From: Fictibacillus arsenicus
GTDB lineage: Bacteria > Bacillota > Bacilli > Bacillales > Fictibacillaceae
NCBI RefSeq assembly: GCF_001999465.1
Contig: NZ_MQMF01000002.1
Span: 868,001 to 932,000, forward strand
Reading direction: 5' to 3'
Length of the DNA stretch: 64,000 bases
Below are positions 42,399-49,728 of the stretch, one piece after another (the first letter of the stretch is position 1; each line of letters begins with the position of its first letter). Made by a program: the position numbers and the translations under genes. The notes under the pieces were generated by a model. It did not search any database. It saw nothing but the letters and a program-made list of their open reading frames with translations, and was not told the DNA's origin.

Positions 42399-42671
42399 GG
42401 TCTGGACATTGTTGCCTTTGAAAGTAGTTGATTTCCGCTCCAGGCTGCTCGCTTTCCACGGGGCGTGCGGTGAGCCTCCTGCCGCTTTGCGCCATTAGGA
42501 GTCTCCACCTGACCGCTCGTCCCGTAGGACAAGGAAGGCTTCAGCAGCGTTACATCGCACGAAGAAAATGTGATTTTCATTTTCGAGGAGTCGGCAACCT
42601 TGCGCTCCAATCAACTTGCAAATGATGAAAATAGAAAAAGCCAAAAGCAATATAATCCTTTAGAAAAAAGC
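42399..42671 (+). repeat. MITE-like dispersed repeat, copy 4 (273 bp)
   Basis: Carries the left block (AGTAGTTGATTTCCGCTCCAG, GCTCGCTTTCCACGGGGC), the ACCTGACCGCTCGTCCCGTA block of copy 2, an extra ~70 bp containing an AAAATGTGATTTTCATTTT hairpin, and the right block (TTGCGCTCCAATCAACTTGC ... TTTAGAAAAAAGC). The left outer end is less conserved than in copies 1-3. It lies between the topB stop and the topB terminator. Confidence 0.7.
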
Positions 42672-42685
42672 ATAAAAATATACAG

Positions 42686-42719
42686 AATGGCCGGCTAAAT
42701 ACAAATTTAGCCGGCCATT
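42686..42719 (+). terminator. Strong terminator, presumed end of the topB transcript
   Basis: AATGGCCGGCTAAAT pairs perfectly with ATTTAGCCGGCCATT around ACAA, then TTTTATT. It lies 288 nt past the topB stop because MITE copy 4 lies between. Confidence 0.85.
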
Positions 42720-42743
42720 TTTATTGGAGTGAGAACTAATCTA

Positions 42744-42890
42744 CGGTACACGTTCTTATATTTATTACACGTTCGCTCAAAAAGTTTGTTCTTCGCTCAG
42801 AAAACTCTGTATACGCTCAAAAACCCTCTATCTTCGCTCAAACTACATGCGGTTTCGCTCAGAATCTTTGTTTTTCGCTCAACATCGATC
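42744..42890. repeat. Array D: degenerate 20-21-nt repeat with the array B leader
   Basis: The leader starts CGGTACACGTTCTTATA and matches array B at all but two of about 36 positions. Six cores TCGCTCA(A/G)A follow, with GCTCA at 42775, 42795, 42815, 42836, 42857 and 42877. The spacers between cores are unlike those of array B. The array lies in the 543-nt gap between convergent topB and phoD, whose remainder is MITE copy 4 and two terminators. Confidence 0.75.
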
Positions 42891-42900
42891 ATAGACATGA

Positions 42901-42937
42901 AAAAATGACCAAGAAGAGCTGCCTCTTGGTCACTTTT
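42901..42937 (-). terminator. Terminator of phoD
   Basis: AAAAATGACCAAGA pairs with TCTTGGTCACTTTT (one mismatch) around a 9-nt loop, five bases beyond the phoD stop. On the minus strand it is followed by TTTTTTC. Confidence 0.8.
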
Positions 42938-42941
42938 AACA

Positions 42942-44690
42942 TTAATGTACAAGTATTCCATTCTTTTTCATCTGCTTTTCATGCGCTTTTCCATGCGCAC
43001 GATTGCGGTCTTCTTCTACTTCTGCTGATACCTTCACACCTGCTGGCACCACATTTGAACCCACTTGTTTCAACCCTGCTTGATCCTTTTGATACACAAA
43101 GGATGCCCGAGTTGATATATTCGCTCCAGGTGAGGTAACAAACGGCAATACCCGATAGTCTGTACGCCACTCTTCTGGTGTTACCGTACAGCGAACATAT
43201 CCACGGTAATCATTAAAAAACTTGATGTGTGGATTTAATCCTAAAATCTTATCTGTATCGGCACGCTTATCGGCTCCATTACCACCAGAAGTGATAGAAG
43301 TGCCGACGAATTCCGCACCGATCACTTTTGAAGCAGGATCATTATAGTCTGCTTTCAAATCACACGCCCAGCTCGCATGGACATCCCCTGTTAAAACGAT
43401 GATGTTATTCAAATCTTTAGATTGCACAAAATCTGTGATACGCTGGCGAGAAGCTGTATAGCCGTCCCATGCATCCATACTGTATCGCGGAGCAGTACTT
43501 GTCCCATAGTTGCGCTGTGCAAAAAAGACTTGCTGTGCGAGAATGTTCCAATGTGTTTTTGAGTTACCTAGATTAGTAAGCAGCCAATCTTCCTGTTCCT
43601 GACCAGTCAGGGTTCTGTTTGGATCCATTGATTCCTCTGACGGCGGTTTGCTTCCGTCACCGTTCGCCTGATCATCACGATATTGACGCGTGTCCATAAC
43701 ATTGAACGATGCTAAATTTCCGTACGTGAAATCACGATACAATAACATATCCGACCCATGAGGCAATGAAGATCGTCTTAGCGGCATGTGTTCGTAATAG
43801 GCTTGATAGGCAGCTGCACGGCGTTTCACGAATGCTTCTGCAGACTGTCCTTTTTCGGGAATCATATTTGCATAGTTGTTTTCCACTTCATGATCATCCC
43901 ATGTCACCACCCAAGGAAAAGCAGCATGAGCAGCTTTTAGGTTAGCATCTGAGCGGTATTGTGCATGGCGGTTACGGTAGTCTTCTAGTGTGATAATTTC
44001 GGGACCGCTATGTGCGCGAACATTTCCTGTTGGAGACACATATTCATTTGGTCCATATTCGTAAATATAATCACCGAGGTGAATGACAAGATCTAGCTCT
44101 TCCTCAGCCATGTGCTGGTATGCCGTGTAAAACCCATGTTCATATTGCTGACACGATGCAAATGCAAATGTCATGCTAGAAACTTCTGCCCCTTTTTCAG
44201 GCAGAGTCTTCGTCTTACCGATCGGACTGTTTTCGTTCCCACTTTTAAAACGATAATAATAAACTTTATTCGGCTGTAATCCTTCTACTTCTACATGAAC
44301 AGAATGAGCAAGATTCGGCTGTGCTAATTCTGTTCCATGTTGAATGATCTTTGTGAAATTTTCGTCTTTTGCAATCTCCCATTTCACTGGAACTGCCTGA
44401 TCTGGCATTCCTCCGCCATTCAGCGGATCTGGTGCAAGTCTTGTCCAGAGCACAACACTGTCAGATAAAGGATCACCAGAGGCAACTCCTAGTGTGAATG
44501 GATAGTTTCTGAACCTTGGTGCTGCATTCACTTCAAACGCACCGATGGATTGTGCAATCGTCAATCCTAACGAGAGACCTGCAATTTTCCCTGCACCTGC
44601 TAAAAATTTTCGGCGGTCTAGCTTTTTCTTTTCCAAGCTGTCTTCTGTCAGCTTCTTAATCCATTCATCCATTGGTCTTTCATCTTTCAT
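42942..44690 (-). CDS. phoD: Tat-exported alkaline phosphatase D / phosphodiesterase
   Basis: A 582-residue PhoD-family enzyme. A twin-arginine signal (DRRKFLAGAGKIAGLSLGL, about residues 25-43) directs folded export. The mature enzyme has an N-terminal Ig-like domain and a metallophosphatase core with FAFASCQQYEHGFYTAYQ (Cys metal ligand), HLGDYIYEYG, VTWDDHEVENNY and VLTGDVHASW, the Ca/Fe site residues of PhoD. It releases phosphate from phosphodiesters such as teichoic acid. AAAGGGGAAAC precedes the ATG. TTTACA and TTAACA motifs lie about 65-90 nt upstream, but their 20-nt spacing does not fit a clean PhoP box. Confidence 0.93.
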   Translation of the reverse strand: MKDERPMDEWIKKLTEDSLEKKKLDRRKFLAGAGKIAGLSLGLTIAQSIGAFEVNAAPRFRNYPFTLGVASGDPLSDSVVLWTRLAPDPLNGGGMPDQAVPVKWEIAKDENFTKIIQHGTELAQPNLAHSVHVEVEGLQPNKVYYYRFKSGNENSPIGKTKTLPEKGAEVSSMTFAFASCQQYEHGFYTAYQHMAEEELDLVIHLGDYIYEYGPNEYVSPTGNVRAHSGPEIITLEDYRNRHAQYRSDANLKAAHAAFPWVVTWDDHEVENNYANMIPEKGQSAEAFVKRRAAAYQAYYEHMPLRRSSLPHGSDMLLYRDFTYGNLASFNVMDTRQYRDDQANGDGSKPPSEESMDPNRTLTGQEQEDWLLTNLGNSKTHWNILAQQVFFAQRNYGTSTAPRYSMDAWDGYTASRQRITDFVQSKDLNNIIVLTGDVHASWACDLKADYNDPASKVIGAEFVGTSITSGGNGADKRADTDKILGLNPHIKFFNDYRGYVRCTVTPEEWRTDYRVLPFVTSPGANISTRASFVYQKDQAGLKQVGSNVVPAGVKVSAEVEEDRNRAHGKAHEKQMKKNGILVH

Positions 44691-44996
44691 GATGTTTCCC
44701 CTTTCAAAATGAATTTTTCAAACAACACTCATTATATAGATGGTTTGTTAAGAAACTATTTCCTTTGTAAACCGTATAAAAATGTGAAAAGAAAACAGCT
44801 AGGCCATTCTTATCACTTTTTTATAAGACGAAGTGAAAATCAATTGGTTGAAAAAGAAATCCCAGTGAAAGATAAAAAAGCATTCCCACTTTCGGCTTAT
44901 TTTTTTTAACAATTCCTTTAAACTAAAAAAAGAGATATTATCTAAATGAAATTGATATAATTAGTCATAATCATTCAAAGGAACAGGTGGTCCATG

Positions 44997-45152
44997 ATGG
45001 CTTTTAATCGAAGAAAAAAAAGAAAGGAACAGTACCAGCATTACACGTGGTTTGATTTCTTATGTGATGTATTGTTCTTTGTTCCAGAGTTGCTGATTGG
45101 AATGATTCGATTACTTGGAAGAGGCATCTGGAGAATATTTGACGGCATATAA
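44997..45152 (+). CDS. 51-residue basic amphipathic small protein
   Basis: Short ORF with AGGTGG six bases before an ATGATG pair (44994/44997). It begins MAFNRRKKRKEQ, continues with an aromatic hydrophobic segment (WFDFLCDVLFFVPELLIGMIRLL) and ends with a short amphipathic helix. A perfect hairpin follows immediately, and a TATAAT lies about 40 nt upstream. Promoter, ribosome site, ORF and terminator together support a real gene. It is probably membrane-associated. The ~300 nt upstream (44691-44996) otherwise holds only the phoD promoter and no convincing gene. Confidence 0.6.
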   Translation: MAFNRRKKRKEQYQHYTWFDFLCDVLFFVPELLIGMIRLLGRGIWRIFDGI

Positions 45153-45154
45153 AA

Positions 45155-45184
45155 AGAACCGAATCTCAATAGACATTCGGTTCT
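45155..45184 (+). terminator. Terminator of the 51-residue gene
   Basis: AGAACCGAAT pairs with ATTCGGTTCT around a 10-nt loop, followed by TCCTTTTTATT. It begins three bases after the stop. Confidence 0.85.
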
Positions 45185-45201
45185 TCCTTTTTATTCATTA
45201 A

Positions 45202-45360
45202 TTTCATCGCGCCATTGTTGTTTCCACGGCAGAGCAAGTAGGCAAAGTGCATGTTGATGTTGGCAATACAGCCTGCAAAGTCCCTTACGCGCCTGAATAT
45301 ATTGAAAAAGCGATAGCCCGAGGCAAACTTGGCCAAAAAAAGAAAACCACCATCTGTTAG
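45202..45360 (+). pseudogene. Start-less coding remnant
   Basis: A 52-codon open frame between two stops that looks coding (IVVSTAEQVGKVHVDVGNTA, then VPYAPEYIEKAIARGKLGQ) and is richer in G+C than its flanks. It lacks an ATG and a ribosome site; only a GTG inside the frame could start it. It lies between the terminators of two other genes. I read it as the C-terminal remnant of a lost gene of unknown family. Confidence 0.4.
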
Positions 45361-45371
45361 GAAAAAAAATA

Positions 45372-45406
45372 AAGCTGGATTAACCGCACTATGGTTACAC
45401 CAGCTT
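45372..45406 (-). terminator. Terminator of the histidine kinase gene
   Basis: AAGCTGG...TTAACC pairs with GGTTA...CCAGCTT in an imperfect hairpin just beyond the minus-strand stop at 45416, followed by TTTATTTTTTTTC on that strand. Confidence 0.7.
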
Positions 45407-45415
45407 AATATATAT

Positions 45416-47233
45416 CTACATTTTTTTTAATGTGACAGCTACAGTCGTACCTTGACCAGGAATACTTTCCACTTTTAAGCTGCCTTGGTGTTCAGTAATA
45501 ATCTTATTACTGATCGTAAGACCGAGACCGATACCCTTTTCTTTATTCGTAAAGAACGGAACACCAATCGTTTTTAGGCGTTCCTCTTCAATACCGACTC
45601 CAGTGTCTGCAAAGATAAGTTTAACAGCTCCATCCTTCTCCTCTTCAATACTGATCGTTAAAACTCCGCCACTGCTCATCGCTTCAATCGCGTTTTTTAT
45701 GATATTTATAAACACTTGTTTAATTTGATTCTTTTCACACGATACAAACAAAGTCTTCTCTTTGAATAAAAGACGGATCTCAACATTGTGCAAATTGGCT
45801 TCTGTTGCCAGAGACATTACTGTATCCTGAAGGAGCTGAACAAGGTTTACTTCTTTCGCCATTTGAAGAGCATCTGGTTTTGCCAGAGCCATAAACTCAT
45901 TAACGATATGCTCAATTCGGTTCAATTCCTCATAAATGACTTCATGATAGAAATTTTGTTTTTCCTTATCAATCTCATTTTGTTTTAATAAACTGAATAG
46001 TCCTTTTATTGAAGTGAGGGGATTACGGATTTCGTGAGCTACACCTGCTGCAAGTTCACCTAACACGGCCAGTTTTTCACTGTTGCGTATATATTCTTCA
46101 GCCCTTTTCTTTTCCGTTATATCTCTGGAGATAAACACGATGCCTTCAACTGTTCCGTTTTCCGAAAGCATGGGCATCCCTTTACCTTCAAGGAGGATTT
46201 CCTTCCCATTTGCATGTATTTTCCGATATATAAGCGGCTGTGGATCCCCTGAAGCAGCAAGCATTTCTATATACTTTTGCACAGTGACATGATCTTCACA
46301 ATGAATAAACTTAAATGCGTCTAGTCCAAGTAAAGTTTTCGGATCGATGCCTAATATATCCTGATAGGAAAGAGATGCAAACATATACTTACCTTCAGAA
46401 TCAATTAAACAGATTAAATCATTGCTATGTTCAAGGATAATTCGGTGAGTATGTTCACTCATTTTCAAAGCATATTCCGCTTCTTTCCGTTTTGTAATAT
46501 CTCTTGTAGCCACAACAGCATAACGGACGGAATTCTCTTCATTAACTGGCGTTCCCTGTGATTCGAGCCAAATATATGAGCCGTCTTTTTTCAGATATCG
46601 GTATTCTACAGTCAGAGGAGTTTGTTCAGTAATCATTCTCATAAACTCAGAAATCAAGTAAGAACGGTCTTCTGTGTGTACTAAGTTAAAAGGTGTAGTT
46701 CCGATCGCTTCTGTTTGTGAATAACCCGTAACCCATTCATACGAAGGTGTCAGATAAGTGAATACTCCTCTGTCATTGACCAGGCCAATGATATCGATCA
46801 TATTCTCTGTAATCAGGTTTAAGTAATCTAAAGCTTCTTTCTTCTCAAGCTTTTGCTTCGTGATATCCCTGATGATGATTTGTGTAGCATCTGATGAAAA
46901 CATGAGCGGGAATCCAATCACTTCTAAGAAAATACGGTTTCCTTTTTGAGTAATCCATGTCTGTTCACTAGGCATAGCTACAACGCCACTTTTACAAGAC
47001 TGAATTCTTTCTTCGACTAAACCATGTATTTCTGACGGGAGATAGTCCCAGATTGGCTTACCGATGATGTCTTCTTCTGCTTCTAAAATCTTTCTTGCTG
47101 CGGGGTTTACATAAATCCACTTACGGTCTTCCTGGATTAGAAAAGGAGTCTTAGAATGCTCAAATTTCTTTGCATATCTATTAATTTGGCTGACTAGTAC
47201 GTCTTCTGCTGGATGACCATCTGGAATCTTCAT
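45416..47233 (-). CDS. Cytosolic multi-PAS sensor histidine kinase
   Basis: A 605-residue kinase with three PAS domains (about residues 25-125, 130-255 and 260-380), each followed by an RDITKQK, RDITKRK or RDITEKK hinge. It then has HisKA (GVAHEIRNPLTSIKG, phosphoacceptor His) and HATPase with N-box IKNAIEA, G1 DTGVGIEEE and G2 GIGLGLTIS. No membrane segment. The layout is that of B. subtilis sporulation kinases KinA/KinE, and no response regulator is adjacent, which fits phosphorelay kinases. The ATG at 47233 follows GGAGGGTGA. A leader hairpin lies just upstream. Confidence 0.88.
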   Translation of the reverse strand: MKIPDGHPAEDVLVSQINRYAKKFEHSKTPFLIQEDRKWIYVNPAARKILEAEEDIIGKPIWDYLPSEIHGLVEERIQSCKSGVVAMPSEQTWITQKGNRIFLEVIGFPLMFSSDATQIIIRDITKQKLEKKEALDYLNLITENMIDIIGLVNDRGVFTYLTPSYEWVTGYSQTEAIGTTPFNLVHTEDRSYLISEFMRMITEQTPLTVEYRYLKKDGSYIWLESQGTPVNEENSVRYAVVATRDITKRKEAEYALKMSEHTHRIILEHSNDLICLIDSEGKYMFASLSYQDILGIDPKTLLGLDAFKFIHCEDHVTVQKYIEMLAASGDPQPLIYRKIHANGKEILLEGKGMPMLSENGTVEGIVFISRDITEKKRAEEYIRNSEKLAVLGELAAGVAHEIRNPLTSIKGLFSLLKQNEIDKEKQNFYHEVIYEELNRIEHIVNEFMALAKPDALQMAKEVNLVQLLQDTVMSLATEANLHNVEIRLLFKEKTLFVSCEKNQIKQVFINIIKNAIEAMSSGGVLTISIEEEKDGAVKLIFADTGVGIEEERLKTIGVPFFTNKEKGIGLGLTISNKIITEHQGSLKVESIPGQGTTVAVTLKKM

Positions 47234-47249
47234 ATTCACCCTCCATCGC

Positions 47250-47274
47250 AAAACGTCTTTTCCAAGAGACGTTT
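47250..47274 (-). promoter_or_regulatory. Hairpin in the kinase mRNA leader
   Basis: AAACGTCT and AGACGTTT pair around a 9-nt loop, ending 17 nt upstream of the kinase ATG and touching the ribosome-site region. A TATAAT on the minus strand (47289-47294) lies just upstream, so the hairpin would be near the 5' end of the mRNA or serve as a DNA operator. Confidence 0.45.
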
Positions 47275-47354
47275 ATTTAATTAATTAAATTATAAGCATA
47301 TGTTCTTTTATAAATAAAGATTTTTTTACATTATTATCCTTATTGTTGAAAACA

Positions 47355-47735
47355 TTACAATACGTAAAGAGTGGAGGAATTAACTAAGTACTTGCGGGGT
47401 GTTAAGTTTCTCTTCATATAGAATTTTACTCTGCAGAAAGGAAAGTTAGCAAGTCTTATTGTGGTTCTTCTGTCTGTGCTAGATTTGGAAACCATAAGGA
47501 TATGTTCTTGTTTATAGTAGAGCATGCTGATAACCACTGCAGTTTTGTGAGGATATTGAAAGATATCGATATCTACTAAATCACCTCCTGAAATCACTCG
47601 AAAAAAGCGGTAACGCGGGGAACTTTTCACCCTCTTCAACACCTTTATATTTTTTCCAACTGAATACCTTGCATTTAAAAGTTTTATGAAATAAATTATA
47701 AAATCTGCTATTAATTTGTCGATAAATTCTGTCAA
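47355..47735 (-). CDS. Doubtful ORF, 126 codons
   Basis: An open frame from a TTG at 47735, with only a weak AGGA before it. The product is basic, and the C-terminal half (FYMKRNLTPRKYLVNSSTLYVL) has no protein-like pattern I recognise. A perfect AGGAGGTGAT lies inside it near 47579-47588, but no good start codon follows at the right distance. It may be a degraded gene. It fills the gap between the kinase promoter and the next gene, which otherwise contains nothing recognisable. Confidence 0.25.
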   Translation of the reverse strand: MTEFIDKLIADFIIYFIKLLNARYSVGKNIKVLKRVKSSPRYRFFRVISGGDLVDIDIFQYPHKTAVVISMLYYKQEHILMVSKSSTDRRTTIRLANFPFCRVKFYMKRNLTPRKYLVNSSTLYVL

Positions 47736-47795
47736 TTTTAGTCGATTTCCTGGGAAATTAGTTGTGTTATTTGTAATATTTTCGACAAAAAGAAA

Positions 47796-47819
47796 AAAGA
47801 CGGGAAATGCCGTCTTTTA
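47796..47819 (-). terminator. Terminator of the 77-residue gene
   Basis: AAAAGACGG pairs with CCGTCTTTT around a 6-nt loop, adjacent to the stop of the gene at 47820. Confidence 0.8.
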
Positions 47820-48053
47820 TTAATTTTTATTTGGCGGCTTTTCATTGTCAGGTGAGGTTTGCCCGCCTGCTCCAGATGAGTCCCTATCCTCTTTTATTGG
47901 AGGATTCTTACGTTCTTTATCTGATGAATGGTGAGACACAGAAATAACTTGGAACCCTGTGCCATACAGCTGCTCGTTAAGTTTTGATTCTACTTCTCGA
48001 CCTTCATGCAATACTCTTTCATCATATTCAAGCTCGACAGTAATTGATTTCAT
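47820..48053 (-). CDS. Small hydrophilic protein of unknown function
   Basis: A 77-residue cytosolic protein. The ATG at 48053 (MKSITVELEYDERVLHEGREVE) is preceded by AAAAGGAGG; the longer frame to 48119 overlaps the neighbouring terminator. The first ~45 residues look folded and the last ~30 are disordered and rich in Lys, Asp, Pro and Gly (NPPIKEDRDSSGAGGQTSP). No family recognised. Confidence 0.6.
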   Translation of the reverse strand: MKSITVELEYDERVLHEGREVESKLNEQLYGTGFQVISVSHHSSDKERKNPPIKEDRDSSGAGGQTSPDNEKPPNKN

Positions 48054-48106
48054 TGTGTATCTCCTCCTTTTATACATTCGTACCCGACTCAAAAATTTAT
48101 AAACAA

Positions 48107-48134
48107 AAAGACCAGTCAATTCTGACTGATCTTT
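48107..48134 (-). terminator. Terminator of the CNNM/CorC gene
   Basis: AAAGACCAGTCA pairs with TGACTGATCTTT (one mismatch) around a 4-nt loop. On the minus strand TTTTTGTTT follows. Confidence 0.8.
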
Positions 48135-48139
48135 AAAGG

Positions 48140-49498
48140 TTAAGCTTCTTTTTCAATTAGTGTATTTTCTGCATCCTCAACTGCCGCATCGCTTTCTTGA
48201 TCCACTTCTCTTTTAGAGATTTCAATTTTCTTAACTTGATGTCCATCGATTTCAATCACTTTGAAATCATAGCCTTCATATATGATGACTTGCTGTTCTT
48301 GGATCTCGGAATTCTGAGACAGCACCCATCCGCCAATCGTGTCCAGTTCACTATCGTCTATTTCGAGTCCGTAAATATCATTAACTTCTGATATCAGCAC
48401 TTTCCCGTCAAAATGTTTCACGTTCGGGCTAATAGCTTGAATCATAGGAGATTCATCTTCGTCAAACTCATCTCGAATTTCACCGACAAGTTCTTCCAAA
48501 ATATCTTCAATGGTTACGATACCAGCTGTACCTCCGTATTCATCAACAAGGACAGCCATATGAAAACCTTTTTTCTGAAGCTTTAACAATGTTTCTTTTA
48601 TAGGTGTATTTTCAAAAACGCTAAGGGTTGGTCTTATATAATGTTCGAGAGGATATTCCTTTCCTTTAATCAGATCAAAGAATAATTCTTTTGCATTGAC
48701 CATACCGAGCACATTATCTTTATCTTCACCCACAACTGGGTAACGTGTATATTTTTCTTCAGCAATGATGTCGATGTTTTCCTGCATGGTATTATCCAGA
48801 TACATACAAACCATCTCTGTACGAGGGACCATAATCTCTTTTGCAGTTCTGTCATCAAATTCAAATACTTTTTCTACATAGCTGAATTCAGACTTGTTGA
48901 TTTCACCACTTTTGTAGCTCTCACTCAAAATTAAACGGAGCTCTTCTTCGGTATGTGCCATGTCATGTTCTGAAGCTGGCTTTAAGCCAAACATTCTCAC
49001 TAGAAGCTGTGCACTTCCATTTAAGAACCAAATGAATGGATACATCACTCTGTAGAAACCAATCAAAGCAGGTGATAGCATCAAGCTAATTGATTCAGCT
49101 TTTTGAATCGCTACAGTTTTTGGTGCTAATTCACCAAGAACCACATGCAGAAAAGTAATAGATGAAAAGGCAATAGCAAATGACAGAGTATGAACAACTG
49201 CCGTGCTTAATTCCATTCTTTCAAAAACCGGACCGAGTATAGCTTCTACAGTTGGTTCACCTAACCAACCAAGTCCTAAAGCTGTGATTGTAATTCCCAG
49301 CTGACACGCTGAAAGTGACCCATCTAGGTTCTCAATGACCTTCTGGGCGGCAATCGCACGCTTGTTACCTTCTTCTGCTAGCTGATCGATCCGTGATTTT
49401 CGGATTTTTACGATCGCAAACTCTGCAGCTACGAAAAAAGCTGTTAGTAGAATTAATACGGCTACTGCAAATAATTTCAATAAGGTCAAACTGTCCAA
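48140..49498 (-). CDS. CNNM/CorC-type membrane protein (hemolysin C family, divalent-cation efflux)
   Basis: A 452-residue protein. The N-terminal DUF21/CNNM membrane domain has four helices (about residues 5-190). A CBS pair follows (IMVPRTEMVCMYLDNTM ... RYPVVGEDKDNVLGMVNAKELF ... VDEYGGTAGIVTIEDILEELVGEIRDEFD). The C-terminal CorC/HlyC domain is at about residues 345-430. Relatives such as MpfA and YhdP export or sense Mg2+. The start is a TTG six bases after AAGGAG. The ribosome site lies at the edge of a 10-bp leader hairpin. Confidence 0.9.
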   Translation of the reverse strand: MDSLTLLKLFAVAVLILLTAFFVAAEFAIVKIRKSRIDQLAEEGNKRAIAAQKVIENLDGSLSACQLGITITALGLGWLGEPTVEAILGPVFERMELSTAVVHTLSFAIAFSSITFLHVVLGELAPKTVAIQKAESISLMLSPALIGFYRVMYPFIWFLNGSAQLLVRMFGLKPASEHDMAHTEEELRLILSESYKSGEINKSEFSYVEKVFEFDDRTAKEIMVPRTEMVCMYLDNTMQENIDIIAEEKYTRYPVVGEDKDNVLGMVNAKELFFDLIKGKEYPLEHYIRPTLSVFENTPIKETLLKLQKKGFHMAVLVDEYGGTAGIVTIEDILEELVGEIRDEFDEDESPMIQAISPNVKHFDGKVLISEVNDIYGLEIDDSELDTIGGWVLSQNSEIQEQQVIIYEGYDFKVIEIDGHQVKKIEISKREVDQESDAAVEDAENTLIEKEA

Positions 49499-49506
49499 AA
49501 AGACTC

Positions 49507-49535
49507 CTTATACCCCAATGGCTCTGGAATATAAG
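49507..49535 (-). promoter_or_regulatory. Leader hairpin at the ribosome site of the CNNM gene
   Basis: On the minus strand CTTATATTCC pairs with GGGGTATAAG (10 bp, two G-T) around AGAGCCATT. The 3' arm runs straight into the AAGGAG used by the TTG start. A second AGGAGGTGA lies just upstream of the 5' arm. This is compatible with RNA control of translation. It does not match the ykoK (M-box) or yybP-ykoY riboswitches as I remember them. Confidence 0.5.
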
Positions 49536-49728
49536 TTGTCACCTCCTAGGGTTTATAAATTTTATTTATTTAGAAAAGTATATCATAAAATACAAGAACT
49601 GACTGAAAAAACGACTTTCCATTTCTTACAGCTAATATTTTTAAAATAAATTAGTGGTCAAATTTTCTTTTCTTTTTCTAAAATGTTATATTTACGTTGA
49701 TTTCTATGATTGAAAGGTGAACTTAAAA

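Noticed and set aside
44700-44800. PhoP box upstream of phoD
   Set aside because: TTTACA and TTAACA are present but 20 nt apart, not the 11-nt repeat spacing expected; kept only as a remark.
44709-44909. 66-codon plus-strand ORF upstream of the 51-residue gene
   Set aside because: Overlaps the phoD promoter region, has no ribosome site and no recognisable protein pattern.
49499-49560. M-box (ykoK) or yybP-ykoY riboswitch
   Set aside because: Required conserved blocks are not present in the ~200 nt upstream; only a local hairpin is.
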